Made by a program: the position numbers and the translations under genes
Source: Aceticella autotrophica
Lineage (GTDB): Bacteria > Bacillota > Thermoanaerobacteria > Thermoanaerobacterales > Thermoanaerobacteraceae
Length of the DNA: 64,000 nt
Direction of reading: 5' to 3'
NCBI RefSeq assembly: GCF_017357865.1
Contig: NZ_CP060096.1
Location: forward strand, 1,408,501-1,472,500
The notes under the pieces: generated by a model
Told to the model about the DNA's origin: nothing
Seen by the model: only the letters and a program-made list of their open reading frames with translations
Database searches by the model: none
Part shown: one piece after another, positions 1 through 8,860 of the stretch
How the letters are laid out: each line of letters starts with the position of its first letter
How positions within the stretch are numbered: the first letter of the stretch is position 1

Positions 1-30
1 CAAAATAAAAGGAAGTACTTTAACTTTCAT
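1..30 (-). CDS. Start of a gene cut by the window edge
   Basis: An ATG at 28-30 on the minus strand follows a GAGGAAGTG ribosome binding site at about 8-nt spacing. Ten codons are visible (MKVKVLPFIL), hydrophobic after a Lys-containing start, so a signal peptide or membrane segment is possible. It lies 36 nt after the stop of the 95-aa gene upstream and would continue the same transcript. Nothing can be said about function. Confidence 0.35.
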   Translation of the reverse strand, partial: MKVKVLPFIL

Positions 31-66
31 ACTTATTTCACTTCCTCTTTAAACCTATTAGCCAAA

Positions 67-354
67 TCAAAATGGCAAAAATTTTTTAAAACTTCTTTTG
101 AATTTATAAGCAGCCTCTCTATCTAAGAAATATTTTCCATCAGGACATCTATTCAAAACTCCATATTTTAATAACTTTCTAATAACAAGGGGAACAAAAG
201 GCTTTAGCAAAAGCTTAACAATAGCATTTTTAGCATATTCAATTTCATTCAATGCTAAAGCTTTTTCACAAGAATAAGCATCTTTTTCTTCAAAAAATTT
301 TATATATCTATTCTGTAAAAAAATAATAACTTCAACACCACCAGAAGAAGACAT
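67..354 (-). CDS. Hypothetical protein, 95 aa
   Basis: I do not recognise this protein. It starts with ATG after a clear AAAGGAGAG site. The N-terminal third is mixed. Residues about 38-65 are rich in Leu, Ile, Val and Lys and look helical. The C-terminal part (KLLKYGVLN, DGKYFLD, then a Lys/Arg/Phe-rich tail) has the feel of a small winged-helix or nucleic-acid-binding fold, but that is only an impression. It follows the four-TM protein gene by 17 nt, so the two are almost surely cotranscribed, and a short Cys-containing peptide gene lies upstream of both. Confidence 0.6.
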   Translation of the reverse strand: MSSSGGVEVIIFLQNRYIKFFEEKDAYSCEKALALNEIEYAKNAIVKLLLKPFVPLVIRKLLKYGVLNRCPDGKYFLDREAAYKFKRSFKKFLPF

Positions 355-371
355 CGTTACTCTCCTTTTTC

Positions 372-806
372 TTAATAAGATTTTTTAATAAATTTACCAA
401 TTTTGCTACCAATGAAACTAAACAAAACAGCAATTATTATAAATATAAACAGTCCGCTTATTAAATTGCCGACCCCACTAATGTGTATCTGAACTGCCGA
501 ATTCTGAGACATCGAATTTAACCTATCAATAAACTCTTTTGAAGAAAAAACTGGATTAAAAAACAACATAATTATCTCAATCGCCAAAACAATTATAATA
601 TTAAATCCTATCACCTTTATTAATCTTGTCGGATTTAATAATCCATTAATAAATGATATTATAGCAACTGTTACTAAAGGACCAAGAATGGTTAATAATG
701 TAAAAGTTAAAAGAGTTAAAGAGTCTTTAATTAATACACCTATTGTTAAAAGAAGTGTTATAATTAGTATAGCTGCTATCCCTACAGCATAATTACTTCT
801 TTGCAT
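372..806 (-). CDS. Hypothetical four-TM membrane protein, 144 aa
   Basis: The protein has four clear hydrophobic segments at about residues 6-27, 30-52, 63-84 and 111-134, with a polar loop between the last two and a Lys-rich C-terminal tail, which suggests an integral membrane protein. I do not recognise the family. The ATG at 806 follows a G-rich ribosome binding site. It sits between the peptide ORF at 926-1015 and the 95-aa gene at 67-354, all on the same strand. A peptide gene followed by a small multi-TM protein resembles bacteriocin-immunity or peptide-export layouts, but no residue in the protein proves that. Confidence 0.6.
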   Translation of the reverse strand: MQRSNYAVGIAAILIITLLLTIGVLIKDSLTLLTFTLLTILGPLVTVAIISFINGLLNPTRLIKVIGFNIIIVLAIEIIMLFFNPVFSSKEFIDRLNSMSQNSAVQIHISGVGNLISGLFIFIIIAVLFSFIGSKIGKFIKKSY

Positions 807-836
807 TTTTCAAACCCCCCATTTTTATTTATAGAT

Positions 837-864
837 GCATACTCCCCTTATTTGGGGAGCATGC
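837..864 (-). terminator. Hairpin between peptide gene and membrane protein gene
   Basis: Arms at 837-847 and 854-864 form an 11-bp stem with one G-U pair and a 6-nt loop. On the minus strand it is followed by an A/T-rich stretch without a good T run. It therefore looks more like a stabilising or partly terminating hairpin between the short peptide ORF and the downstream membrane gene than a full terminator. Confidence 0.45.
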
Positions 865-925
865 CAAGGAAGTAATTTAATATTTATCATCTGGCTGCCA
901 CCTAAACAATTAAAGACCCCAGTTG

Positions 926-1015
926 TCATTGCAATAACCTATGCTTACACAAAAAAACTGCACCTATACTTACGCATCCTGTCTTTTTGTTTCCTTTAGC
1001 AAATGCAAATAACAT
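926..1015 (-). CDS. Short Cys-containing peptide, 29 aa, with probable frame break
   Basis: An ATG at 1013-1015 has strong Shine-Dalgarno signals just upstream (GGAGGTG and AAGGAG). The direct reading gives 29 residues, beginning MLFAFAKGNKKTGCVSIG and ending at TGA 926-928. A T7 run (minus strand; A7 at 951-957 on plus) follows. Removing one T keeps the frame open to the TAA at 910-912 and gives a 34-residue product in which CVSIG occurs twice, eight residues apart, ending CNDNWGL. The DNA shows the same imperfect repeat (TGYGTAAGYATAGGT) 25 nt apart. It may be a bacteriocin or signalling precursor, or a decayed gene. No family was recognised. Confidence 0.45.
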   Translation of the reverse strand: MLFAFAKGNKKTGCVSIGAVFLCKHRLLQ

Positions 1016-1547
1016 TACTCCTTACACCTCCCTCTCTAATCTTTAATCTTCCTCAGTTAACTGATTATTTATAATATTTTACAATGAAAGATTTTCCAGA
1101 AATAATGTAGCATTTATTTTTATCTTATACAAACCTTAAATATTATCATATTTATCCAATTTCAGCTGTTTTTTTTTTTTTTTTTGAATTATTTCATTCT
1201 TACTTTATTTTACTCTGTTTTTCTTTAATTTTCAAAATTTTTATGTATTTTTAAGCCTTTTTGTGATACTATATTTTTATTTTTAACATAAATTTTACAT
1301 TATATATTCTTGAATTTTAAGCCTATTTTATTTTAATATTATTACAAGACATGGTGCACTGCAATCTTTTTTATCTATCTCAACTGTTGAATTATAATAT
1401 TTAGAATTATTTTATTCTTTACAAAGTAAAATATTAACTATATATTAAAAATATGTATTCTCCTTTAATCTGATTTGTAAATCTTCTTCTTTTAAAGTTA
1501 CAGACGGATATGGTATTGAATTTAAGAGAACAATCAATGCATTTACA
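1016..1547. other. AT-rich intergenic region after trpS
   Basis: About 530 bases without a convincing gene. It holds a T16 run near 1169-1184 and long A/T blocks. A stop-free stretch at 1445-1546 on the minus strand could be a gene remnant but has no start signal. No strong terminator for trpS is visible. The last part (about 1040-1110) would carry the promoter of the peptide cluster; TATTATAAAT-like boxes occur there but no good -35 box. Confidence 0.5.
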
Positions 1548-2525
1548 TTATAATAATAATCCCATCTTTTCTTTAACTTCTTTTATTGTTTTTTCAGCTA
1601 TTTGTTGAGCTTTTTCAGCCCCATCTTTTAAAACTTTTATTATATAATCATTATCAAGATTTTTATAATTTTCCTGTATGTGTAATAACTTTTCAGCCAT
1701 TACGTCAAATAATTCTTTTTTTAATATACCGTATCCCTGACCTTTAAATCGCTTTTCAGCCTCTTCAATTGAAATTTCGGCAAATTGACTGTACAATGTC
1801 AATAAATTACTTATTCCCGGTTTATTGTCCAAATCATATCTTATTTCATTATCCGAATCAGTAACTGCCCTATTAATTTTCTTTTTTATTAAAGGCAATT
1901 CATCCACTAAGTTTATTCGATTAAATTGGTTTTCATCACTTTTACTCATTTTTTTATCCGGTTCGGAAAGGCTCATGATTCTCGATCCGGATTTTAAAAT
2001 TAAAGGTTCAGGTATTACAAATGTTTCGCCAAACCTATTATTAAATCTTTCTGCAATATCTCTTGTCAATTCAAGATGCTGTTTTTGGTCTTCTCCTACC
2101 GGTACTAAATTCGTTTGATACAAAAGTATATCTGCTGCCATAAGGTCAGGATATGTAAAAAGACCTACAGAAACAGAATCTTTGCCTTTGCTTTTATCTT
2201 TAAATTGAGTCATTCGGCTTAATTCTCCAAAATATGTTATGCATTGTAGTAACCAGCCAAGTTCTGCATGATATGGAACATGTGATTGAACAAAAATAAC
2301 TACCTTTTTTGGATCAAGTCCTATTGCAAGATACAACCCAGCAAGTTCAATTGTCTTCTTTTTTAATGTCTCTGGATTCTGTGGGACAGTCAATGCATGT
2401 AAATCTACGATACAAAATAAGCATTCATTATCATCCTGTAATTTGACAAATTGTCTCATAGCACCAAGATAATTTCCTATATGTATATCACCCGTCGGTT
2501 GAACACCAGAAAAAACTCTATTCAT
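1548..2525 (-). CDS. trpS: Tryptophanyl-tRNA synthetase
   Basis: Charges tRNA-Trp with tryptophan in the cytoplasm. It is a class I synthetase: the HIGH-type signature reads DIHIGN at residues 13-18, and the KMSKS loop is intact at 192-196. Length of 325 aa is normal for the compact bacterial TrpRS (about 325-335). It begins 24 nt after yifB, so it is probably the last gene of the ylxM-to-trpS transcript. I see no T-box leader, consistent with it not having its own promoter here. No neighbouring trp biosynthetic genes are present. Confidence 0.97.
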   Translation of the reverse strand: MNRVFSGVQPTGDIHIGNYLGAMRQFVKLQDDNECLFCIVDLHALTVPQNPETLKKKTIELAGLYLAIGLDPKKVVIFVQSHVPYHAELGWLLQCITYFGELSRMTQFKDKSKGKDSVSVGLFTYPDLMAADILLYQTNLVPVGEDQKQHLELTRDIAERFNNRFGETFVIPEPLILKSGSRIMSLSEPDKKMSKSDENQFNRINLVDELPLIKKKINRAVTDSDNEIRYDLDNKPGISNLLTLYSQFAEISIEEAEKRFKGQGYGILKKELFDVMAEKLLHIQENYKNLDNDYIIKVLKDGAEKAQQIAEKTIKEVKEKMGLLL

Positions 2526-2548
2526 ATATATAACACCTCTATTCCATT

Positions 2549-4081
2549 TTATCTATTCCAATATTTGTTGTTTAAATTCCTATACTGAAGTGCTTCAGCA
2601 ACATGTTCATATTTTATATTTTTACAACCTTCAAGGTCAGCTATTGTACGTGAAACCTTTAATATTTTATTAAACCCTCTTGCACTTAAACCGAGCCTAT
2701 CAAAGAAATTTTTTACCATCTCCGTTGTTTTTACATCAATTTTGCAATATTTCTTTATCATATTATTCTTTAACTGTGAGTTGAAATATATACCTGTACC
2801 ATAATATCTTTGAAGTTGTATTTTTCGTGCCATTGATACTCTTTCCCTAATTTGTTCCGATGTTTCAACATTGCCTTCATCTTCAAAGTATTTATCTTTC
2901 AAAACAGGACTTACTTCAACATGTAAATCTATTCTATCAAGAAGAGGACCTGATATTTTATTTTGATAACGCCTTATTTCATTTGGTGTACATTTACATT
3001 CATGCGTTTCGTCACCATAATAGCCACAAGGACATGGATTCATTGCAGTGATTAGCATAAACTTCGACGGATATGTATATGTAGCATTAACCCTTGTTAT
3101 TGTTACAAATTCATCCTCAAGAGGCTGCCTTAATACCTCTAAGGCATCCTTCCTAAATTCAGGAAGTTCATCTAAAAAAAGAACGCCATAATGTGCTAAG
3201 GAAACCTCCCCTGGTTTTGGATATCTGCCTCCTCCAATTAAAGAAACCGTTGAAATTGTATGATGCGGTGCACGAAATACCCTGTTTGTAATCAGGGATA
3301 TATTGTCAGGTAATGTACCGGCTATACTGTGAATTTTAGTAACTTCAAGGGCTTCTTCAAGGGTCATATCAGGTAAGATTGTTGGAAATCTTCTTGCAAG
3401 CATTGTTTTACCGGAACCAGGGGGACCCACCATCGCAAGATTATGACCACCTGCTGCAGCTATCTCAAATGCCCTTTTTACATTTTCTTGTCCTACTACC
3501 TCTGAAAAATCTATATCATAATGGGTTTTTTTAAAATATCCTGATATATCCACTTTTACAGGCTCTATTATACTTTCTCCATTTATAAACTTAACAACTT
3601 CGCAAAGGGACTTTACCGGATATACTGAAATATCTTTTACTACTGCAGCTTCATTTGCATTGGAATCTGGCAATACCATAAATTTTATCTTATTTTCTTT
3701 GGCAGCAATTGCCATTGGAAGTATACCCTTCACAGTTCTAACAGAACCATCTAAAGATAATTCCCCAAGAAAAACTGTATTATCAGGTATTGCCTTTATT
3801 TGTTCGGTACATGATAAAATCCCAATAGCTATTGGAAGGTCAAAAGCAGTGCCTTCCTTTTTGATATCAGCAGGTGCAAGATTGACAGTAATTTTTTTTA
3901 TAGGAAATTCCAATCCGCTATTTTTGATAGCTGCTCTTACCCTATCCCTTGATTCTTTTACTTCAGTATCACCAAGACCGACTATATCAAAAGATGGCAG
4001 ACCATTCGATATATCTACTTCCACATGAACTATATAGCCATTAATACCCATAATTGACATACTCTTTATAATAGAAAGCAT
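2549..4081 (-). CDS. yifB: YifB/ComM family Mg-chelatase-like AAA+ ATPase
   Basis: 510 aa from the chosen ATG at 4081, which follows AGGGGG at good spacing; a longer reading from 4123 would overlap rbgA and lacks its own site. The N-terminal region (1-170) is a Lon-S5-like ChlI fold. The AAA+ module has Walker A GPPGSGKT at 219-226, the sensor region, and a Cys-rich insert (NPCPCGYYGD...CKC) typical of the family, followed by the C-terminal Mg-chelatase subunit domain. ComM, the E. coli/Haemophilus relative, is a helicase that promotes branch migration in natural transformation; YifB in Firmicutes is less studied. It is cotranscribed with rbgA upstream. Confidence 0.93.
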   Translation of the reverse strand: MLSIIKSMSIMGINGYIVHVEVDISNGLPSFDIVGLGDTEVKESRDRVRAAIKNSGLEFPIKKITVNLAPADIKKEGTAFDLPIAIGILSCTEQIKAIPDNTVFLGELSLDGSVRTVKGILPMAIAAKENKIKFMVLPDSNANEAAVVKDISVYPVKSLCEVVKFINGESIIEPVKVDISGYFKKTHYDIDFSEVVGQENVKRAFEIAAAGGHNLAMVGPPGSGKTMLARRFPTILPDMTLEEALEVTKIHSIAGTLPDNISLITNRVFRAPHHTISTVSLIGGGRYPKPGEVSLAHYGVLFLDELPEFRKDALEVLRQPLEDEFVTITRVNATYTYPSKFMLITAMNPCPCGYYGDETHECKCTPNEIRRYQNKISGPLLDRIDLHVEVSPVLKDKYFEDEGNVETSEQIRERVSMARKIQLQRYYGTGIYFNSQLKNNMIKKYCKIDVKTTEMVKNFFDRLGLSARGFNKILKVSRTIADLEGCKNIKYEHVAEALQYRNLNNKYWNR

Positions 4082-4091
4082 ATAAATCCCC

Positions 4092-4928
4092 CTATTCAGG
4101 TCTTTCAAGAGAAATATTGCCAAGTTTTCCGGAGCGAAAATCGTCTATCAGTGTCTTGGCAGCTCGCAATACATCTATTTCACCTCCTGCTACAAGGCAG
4201 CCCCTCTTTTCCCCAATATTTTTTAATAATTCATATTCTGGTAAATCAATATTAATAATATTATATCTTTTTAATAAGTATTGAGGATAGTATATTTTAA
4301 GTATACTTAATAGTTTAATAGATATTTCTTCAATATTCAATAGTTCATCCTTAATTGCTCCTGTTATAGCAAGCATAAGAGCCACATTTTCATCTTCAAA
4401 TTTGGGCCATAAGATACCTGGTGTATCAAGAAGGTCAAAATACTGTGTTTTTATCCATTGTTTTGATTTTGTAACGCCAGGTATATTACCAGTTTTTGCA
4501 TTACCTGCGCCTGATAATTTGTTAATAAGGGTTGATTTTCCGACATTAGGTATTCCCAATATCATCACTCTCAGGCGTGGTGTAATTCCTTTACTTCTTT
4601 TCTTTTTTATTATATCTTCACATATTTTATATGTTTTATCATTTATACTTTTTAATCCATCACCTTTAAGAGAATTTATGCTAATGCATTCGATTCCATT
4701 TTTCTTATAGTATGAAATCCATGAATTGTTAACATTTTTATCTGATAAATCGGCTTTATTTAATAAAACAAGTCTTTTTTTTGACAATATAAGTTCATCT
4801 ATAATCGGGTTTTTGCTGCTATAAGGTATTCTTGCATCTAAAATCTCATAAACAATATCAACCAGTTTTAAATTTTCTTCAATTAAACGTTTTGTCTTTG
4901 CCATATGACCTGGATACCATTGTATCAT
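4092..4928 (-). CDS. rbgA: Ribosome biogenesis GTPase RbgA (YlqF)
   Basis: A circularly permuted GTPase: the G4 motif NKAD (57-60) comes before G1 GIPNVGKS (125-132) and G3 DTPG (168-171). RbgA binds the late 50S precursor and licenses its maturation, including incorporation of L16 and other proteins. At 278 aa it has the usual length, with the C-terminal helical domain present. It follows rplS by 43 nt as in Bacillus. A hairpin with a short T run lies between rplS and rbgA, so rbgA may be expressed at a lower level by read-through. Confidence 0.96.
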   Translation of the reverse strand: MIQWYPGHMAKTKRLIEENLKLVDIVYEILDARIPYSSKNPIIDELILSKKRLVLLNKADLSDKNVNNSWISYYKKNGIECISINSLKGDGLKSINDKTYKICEDIIKKKRSKGITPRLRVMILGIPNVGKSTLINKLSGAGNAKTGNIPGVTKSKQWIKTQYFDLLDTPGILWPKFEDENVALMLAITGAIKDELLNIEEISIKLLSILKIYYPQYLLKRYNIINIDLPEYELLKNIGEKRGCLVAGGEIDVLRAAKTLIDDFRSGKLGNISLERPE

Positions 4929-4954
4929 TATATTTATCCTCCGAATAATGAAAA

Positions 4955-4973
4955 AGAGGACATAAAGTCCCCT
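4955..4973 (-). terminator. Small hairpin and T run after rplS
   Basis: Arms AGGGGAC and GTCCTCT (7 bp, one G-U pair) enclose a 5-nt loop and are followed by TTTTTC on the minus strand. The stem starts inside the rplS stop codon region. It is short enough to be an attenuating, partial terminator before rbgA. Confidence 0.55.
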
Positions 4974-5313
4974 ATTTCATTTTCTCCTTTATTTTAGCAG
5001 CTTTACCAATTTTCTTTCTTACATAATAAAGCTTTGCTCTTCTAACCTTTCCACTTCTAACAACTTCAATTTTGTCAATTCTTGGTGAGTGGAGAGGGAA
5101 AACCCTTTCAACACCAATACCATAAGAAATACGTCTTACAGTAAAGGTTTCTCTGAGTCCACCACCACATCTTTTAAGAACAACACCTTCAAAAACCTGA
5201 ATTCTTTCCTTATCGCCTTCAACAACCTTATAATGGACTTTAACAGTATCTCCAACGTTAAACTCAGGCATTTCCTTTAACTGTTCTTTTTCAATCATAT
5301 CAACCAAATTCAT
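4972..5313 (-). CDS. rplS: 50S ribosomal protein L19
   Basis: L19 sits at the 30S-50S interface. The protein from the ATG at 5313 is 113 aa, the normal length. That start is chosen because AAAGGAGG lies 7 nt upstream; the longer reading from 5331 would have the ribosome binding site inside its own codons. The conserved core ([40 protein letters not shown]) is present, with a basic C-terminus. It lies just after trmD, the classic rpsP-rimM-trmD-rplS order. Confidence 0.97.
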   Translation of the reverse strand: MNLVDMIEKEQLKEMPEFNVGDTVKVHYKVVEGDKERIQVFEGVVLKRCGGGLRETFTVRRISYGIGVERVFPLHSPRIDKIEVVRSGKVRRAKLYYVRKKIGKAAKIKEKMK

Positions 5314-5327
5314 CATTCTACCTCCTT

Positions 5328-6062
5328 TCAATCTTTATGAAAAGAATAACCCTTTTCATTTATATACTCAATATCATCATCCGTTAGATTTTCTTTTTTT
5401 AATAAATCTGGTCTTTTGTGAAAAGTTATATCTATAGATTTTTGTCTTCTCCATTTGGCAATTTCAGCATGGTTGCCTGACAAAAGTATTTCAGGCACTT
5501 CCATTCCCATGAATTCTCTCGGACGCGTATACTGTGGATATTCAAGTAGACCTTTGTAAAATGATTCTTCGATAAAACTTTCATCCTGTGGAAGGACTCC
5601 CGGTATTAATCTTGAAACAGAATCAATAATTGCCATAGCTGCTATTTCCCCGCCGGTCATAACAAAGTCTCCAATTGAAATCTCTTTATCTATTATCGAA
5701 TAAGCTCTTTCATCAATACCTTCATAGTGACCACACAACAATATAATTTCCCTTAGCTTAGACATCTTAATTGCTATTTCTTGATTATATACATTGCCCT
5801 TTGGTCCCATGTAATATACAGGAATACTTTTGTCATTCTTTATGGATTTTACAGCATCATAAATCGGTTGAACCATCATAATCATGCCACACCCACCACC
5901 ATAAGGATAATCATCAACATTTTTATGTTTATCCTTAGTATAATCTCTAATATTTATGAGATTTATAGTTATTAATTTTTTTTCGATCGCTCTTTTTAAA
6001 ATGCTGTTTTCCAGTATTCCTTTAAACATATCCGGGAAAAGTGTTAAAACATTAAAAATCAC
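5328..6062 (-). CDS. trmD: tRNA (guanine37-N1)-methyltransferase
   Basis: Methylates G37 next to the anticodon in tRNAs reading CNN and similar codons, using SAM, to prevent frameshifting. It is a SPOUT-fold enzyme: the knot region ([31 protein letters not shown]) is fully present and contains the conserved Asp used in catalysis. 244 aa is normal. The start is directly behind the rimM stop and its end is close to the rplS start, so it is translationally linked to both. Confidence 0.97.
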   Translation of the reverse strand: MIFNVLTLFPDMFKGILENSILKRAIEKKLITINLINIRDYTKDKHKNVDDYPYGGGCGMIMMVQPIYDAVKSIKNDKSIPVYYMGPKGNVYNQEIAIKMSKLREIILLCGHYEGIDERAYSIIDKEISIGDFVMTGGEIAAMAIIDSVSRLIPGVLPQDESFIEESFYKGLLEYPQYTRPREFMGMEVPEILLSGNHAEIAKWRRQKSIDITFHKRPDLLKKENLTDDDIEYINEKGYSFHKD

Positions 6063-6563
6063 TTACAATCCCTCCAAGAGGTGAATAATCATTTTGTTTT
6101 CATCTACATTGACTTTTTTTATTACCTGTTTAATAGCCGGCAAAAGTATAGAACGGTCATTTGTTTTGACAACATAAACATCATTAGCACCTGTTTGAAT
6201 TACCTCTATTATTTTACCAAAGAAATTGCCATCTTCCAAATATACATCCATATTTATTAAATCTTTTATAAAATACTCATCTTTCTTAAGGGCAATAGCA
6301 TCTTTCTCATCTATTTTAATAAGGCAACCTCTTAATTTTTCTGCATCATTTCTATTATTAATATTTTTAAATTTTATAATAACAGAATTTTTTAAAAGCC
6401 TTATATTTTCTATGCAATGTTTTGTAATACACTGATTATTTGAAATATATACAAAACTAAGGTCATAGAATCTTTCAGGGGCATTTGTCAAAGGCAATAC
6501 CTTAATTTCTCCGTTTATACCATATGCCGATGTTATTTCACCAATCGTTAAAAGCTCATTCAT
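6063..6563 (-). CDS. rimM: 16S rRNA processing protein RimM
   Basis: Assembly factor for the 30S head that binds S19 and helps process the 16S rRNA 3' domain. The N-terminal RimM barrel begins LTIGEITSAYGINGEIKV, and the C-terminal PRC-barrel-like domain runs from about residue 95 (YFIKDLINMDVY) to the end. 166 aa is typical. It lies in the order rpsP-khpA-rimM-trmD-rplS. Confidence 0.95.
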   Translation of the reverse strand: MNELLTIGEITSAYGINGEIKVLPLTNAPERFYDLSFVYISNNQCITKHCIENIRLLKNSVIIKFKNINNRNDAEKLRGCLIKIDEKDAIALKKDEYFIKDLINMDVYLEDGNFFGKIIEVIQTGANDVYVVKTNDRSILLPAIKQVIKKVNVDENKMIIHLLEGL

Positions 6564-6571
6564 TTTACCAC

Positions 6572-6799
6572 CTATATGATTTCCACAACAACACGCTTCT
6601 TTTCTTTGGCTGCGGCTGCTTTTACAACTGTTCTTATTGCTCGTGCAATACGACCTTGTTTACCTATTACTTTACCCATATCTTCGGGAGCAACCTTCAA
6701 TTCAATAATTATTGATTGCTCTCCTTCTATTTCATTTGTCTGCACAGCATCAGGATTATCCACTAAGGATTTAGCAATAAATTTTACTAACTCACCCAT
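6572..6799 (-). CDS. khpA: KH-domain RNA-binding protein KhpA (YlqC)
   Basis: A 75-aa single KH domain protein. The GxxG loop is visible in GKVIGKQGRIARAIR (about residues 39-53). KhpA binds RNA, often with KhpB/EloR, and affects cell elongation and ribosome-related functions in Firmicutes. Its place between rpsP and rimM is conserved. The ribosome binding site precedes an ATG at 6799 in the short gap after rpsP. Confidence 0.93.
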   Translation of the reverse strand: MGELVKFIAKSLVDNPDAVQTNEIEGEQSIIIELKVAPEDMGKVIGKQGRIARAIRTVVKAAAAKEKKRVVVEII

Positions 6800-6827
6800 A
6801 AAACATCACTTCCACTCATAGAGGATT

Positions 6828-7085
6828 TTAACCATTTATTTTATCAAAAATACCTTCTTTTTTGAATAATGTTCTTACAGTATCTGAAGGTTGTGCACCA
6901 ACTTTGAGCCATTTTAGAGCCTTTTCAGAGTCTATTTTTAATTCAGCCGGTTGTGCTACAGGATTATAATATCCTATTTCATCAATAAATTTACCATCAC
7001 GCGGAGACCTTGAATCTGCTACGACAAACCTATAAAAGGGACTTTTCTTTGCGCCCATTCTTTTTAATCTAATTTTAACTGCCAC
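6828..7085 (-). CDS. rpsP: 30S ribosomal protein S16
   Basis: S16 binds the 16S 5' domain early in 30S assembly. The start [19 protein letters not shown] and the [19 protein letters not shown] block are diagnostic. 85 aa is within the usual range of 80-90. A strong GGAGGTG site precedes the ATG. It follows ffh by 31 nt in the conserved ffh-rpsP order. Confidence 0.97.
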   Translation of the reverse strand: MAVKIRLKRMGAKKSPFYRFVVADSRSPRDGKFIDEIGYYNPVAQPAELKIDSEKALKWLKVGAQPSDTVRTLFKKEGIFDKING

Positions 7086-7116
7086 TGTATCACCTCCTTC
7101 TAAGTGCTCTTTAATA

Positions 7117-8457
7117 TTATCTAAAAAACGGCATCCTTATTTTGCCTTTTTTCATGTCTTTCCCAGCATCAGCAAACTGTTTAACCATCTTTTTTGTCTG
7201 TTCAAATTGTTTTAAAAGACTATTCACTTGCTGTATTGAGGTACCACTGCCGGCAGCTATTCTCTTTTTCCTGCTGCCATTTATTATAATTGGATTCTGC
7301 CTTTCTTCCTTTGTCATTGATTGAATAATTGCTTCAATTCTTTTTATATCCTTATCACTTATACTCATGCCCTTAAATTTCGATGCGTTTAAGCCGGGAA
7401 TCATTGAAAATAATTCTTCAATAGGTCCCATCTTTTTTATTCCTTGAAGTTGGTCTAAAAAATCATCAAAAGAAAACTGCTGTGATAAAAGTTTTTTTTC
7501 AAGTTCTGCTGCTTTTTTTTCATCTATTTGTGTTTGAACTTTTTCAATAAGGCTTAATACATCACCCATACCAAGAATCCTTGAAGCCATCCTATCAGGA
7601 TGAAACGGCTCAATATCCGATAGCTTTTCTCCCATAGCGACAAATTTAATAGGTTTTTGTGTAACTGCTCTAATAGAAAGAGCTGCACCACCTCTTGTGT
7701 CGCCATCAAGTTTAGTTAATATTACTCCATCAATCCCCAATTTGTTATTGAAAACTTCTGCAACATTAACTGCGTCTTGTCCTGTCATGGAATCTACTAC
7801 AAGTAATATTTCATGAGGTTTTAATGATAATTTTATATTTACAAGTTCGTCCATTAATTCTTCGTCTATATGAAGCCTGCCTGCTGTATCAATAATCATA
7901 ACATTGAAATTATTTGATACAGCATAATCAAGAGCACCTTTTGCTATATCAACAGGATTTGTTTTATCACCCATTGAGAATACAGGAACATTTACCTTAG
8001 AACCTACGACTTGAAGCTGTTTTATAGCAGCCGGTCTATATATATCACATGCAACAAGAAGAGGATTTTTCCCCTGAGTTTTAAGCATATTAGCAAGTTT
8101 ACCGCTTGTTGTAGTCTTACCAGAGCCCTGAAGCCCAACCATCATAATAATAGTAGGAGGTTTACTGCCATAGTTGATTTTACTTTGTATTGAACCCATA
8201 AGATTTGTCAATTCATCATTAACTATCTTAATAACCTGTTGAGCAGGTGTCAAACTCTCCAAAACTTCTTGACCTAAAGACTTTTCAGTAACTTTATTTA
8301 CAAAATCTTTTACAACTTTGAAATTTACATCAGCTTCAAGTAAAGCTATTTTAACTTCTCTCATAGCTTCCTTTACATCTTTTTCGCTAAGTTTTCCTTT
8401 CCCTTTAAGTTTTTTAAATACTTCTTGAAGCTTGCCTGATAAACCTTCAAAAGCCAT
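7117..8457 (-). CDS. ffh: Signal recognition particle protein Ffh
   Basis: The SRP54 GTPase binds 4.5S/6S RNA and signal sequences and docks with FtsY for cotranslational membrane targeting. N domain at 1-90; G domain with [10 protein letters not shown] (about 108-117), DTAGR, and [11 protein letters not shown]; methionine-containing M domain at about 300-446, including the RNA-binding block ([13 protein letters not shown]). 446 aa is normal. It lies 11 nt after ylxM, and the receptor gene ftsY is directly upstream in the neighbouring operon. Confidence 0.97.
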   Translation of the reverse strand: MAFEGLSGKLQEVFKKLKGKGKLSEKDVKEAMREVKIALLEADVNFKVVKDFVNKVTEKSLGQEVLESLTPAQQVIKIVNDELTNLMGSIQSKINYGSKPPTIIMMVGLQGSGKTTTSGKLANMLKTQGKNPLLVACDIYRPAAIKQLQVVGSKVNVPVFSMGDKTNPVDIAKGALDYAVSNNFNVMIIDTAGRLHIDEELMDELVNIKLSLKPHEILLVVDSMTGQDAVNVAEVFNNKLGIDGVILTKLDGDTRGGAALSIRAVTQKPIKFVAMGEKLSDIEPFHPDRMASRILGMGDVLSLIEKVQTQIDEKKAAELEKKLLSQQFSFDDFLDQLQGIKKMGPIEELFSMIPGLNASKFKGMSISDKDIKRIEAIIQSMTKEERQNPIIINGSRKKRIAAGSGTSIQQVNSLLKQFEQTKKMVKQFADAGKDMKKGKIRMPFFR

Positions 8458-8468
8458 CGGTTTCCCTC

Positions 8469-8822
8469 CTATTGATTTAACTCATTTAAAATAGTTTTTA
8501 TCTCTTGAATCATTTTACTGATTTCTTCACTTTGGACATGTAAATATAAATTATCTAATAGTTCGTTTATTTTTTCTACCTTTTTAGTAAGAATATCATG
8601 CTTTTTTATAAGTTCGAGTTTCTCTTCATAAAATTTCAGTGTAGCTTCGGCTCTTTTTAGGGTATCGTAAACTCCCTGTCTTGAAATATTCAAAGACTGA
8701 GAAATTTCACCAAGTGAATAATCATTTAAATAATGCATTTTAAATATCTCTCTTTGTTTATCTGTCAGCAACGAGCCATAGTAATCATAAAGAATATTCA
8801 TTTTAAATAAATCTAAACTCAT
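8469..8822 (-). CDS. ylxM: YlxM/UPF0122 helix-turn-helix protein
   Basis: 117 aa with a sigma-70 region 4-like helix-turn-helix (LTDKQREIFKMHYLNDYSLG, then EISQSLNISRQGVYDTLKRAE) and a C-terminal coiled coil. YlxM precedes ffh in most Firmicutes; Streptococcus YlxM has been reported to bind SRP components. It is the first gene of the ylxM-ffh-rpsP operon and has a good promoter directly upstream at 8861-8889, with a 24-bp palindrome over the likely transcription start. Confidence 0.93.
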   Translation of the reverse strand: MSLDLFKMNILYDYYGSLLTDKQREIFKMHYLNDYSLGEISQSLNISRQGVYDTLKRAEATLKFYEEKLELIKKHDILTKKVEKINELLDNLYLHVQSEEISKMIQEIKTILNELNQ

Positions 8823-8832
8823 AAAATCCCAC

Positions 8833-8856
8833 CTGTTAAGGTTATAACCTTTACAG
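8833..8856. promoter_or_regulatory. 24-bp operator-like palindrome before ylxM
   Basis: A perfect 14-bp palindrome AAGGTTATAACCTT at 8838-8851 is extended on both sides by CTGT/ACAG to 24 bp with a single mismatched position in each arm. It begins 4 bp downstream of the -10 box at 8861-8866 and so covers the expected transcription start. It has no T run and is not placed as a terminator. It may be the site of a repressor of the ylxM-ffh operon; the regulator is unknown. Confidence 0.45.
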
Positions 8857-8860
8857 TATG

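Noticed and set aside
1445..1546. Stop-free stretch on the minus strand after trpS, possible gene remnant
   Set aside because: Thirty-three codons without a start or ribosome site; in A/T-rich DNA this can occur by chance, and no family is recognisable.
2526..2548. T-box leader for trpS
   Set aside because: The gap to yifB is only 23 nt, too short; trpS appears to be a downstream gene of a longer transcript.
4082..4123. Longer start of yifB inside rbgA
   Set aside because: No ribosome site; the ATG at 4081 has AGGGGG at good distance and matches the family N-terminus.
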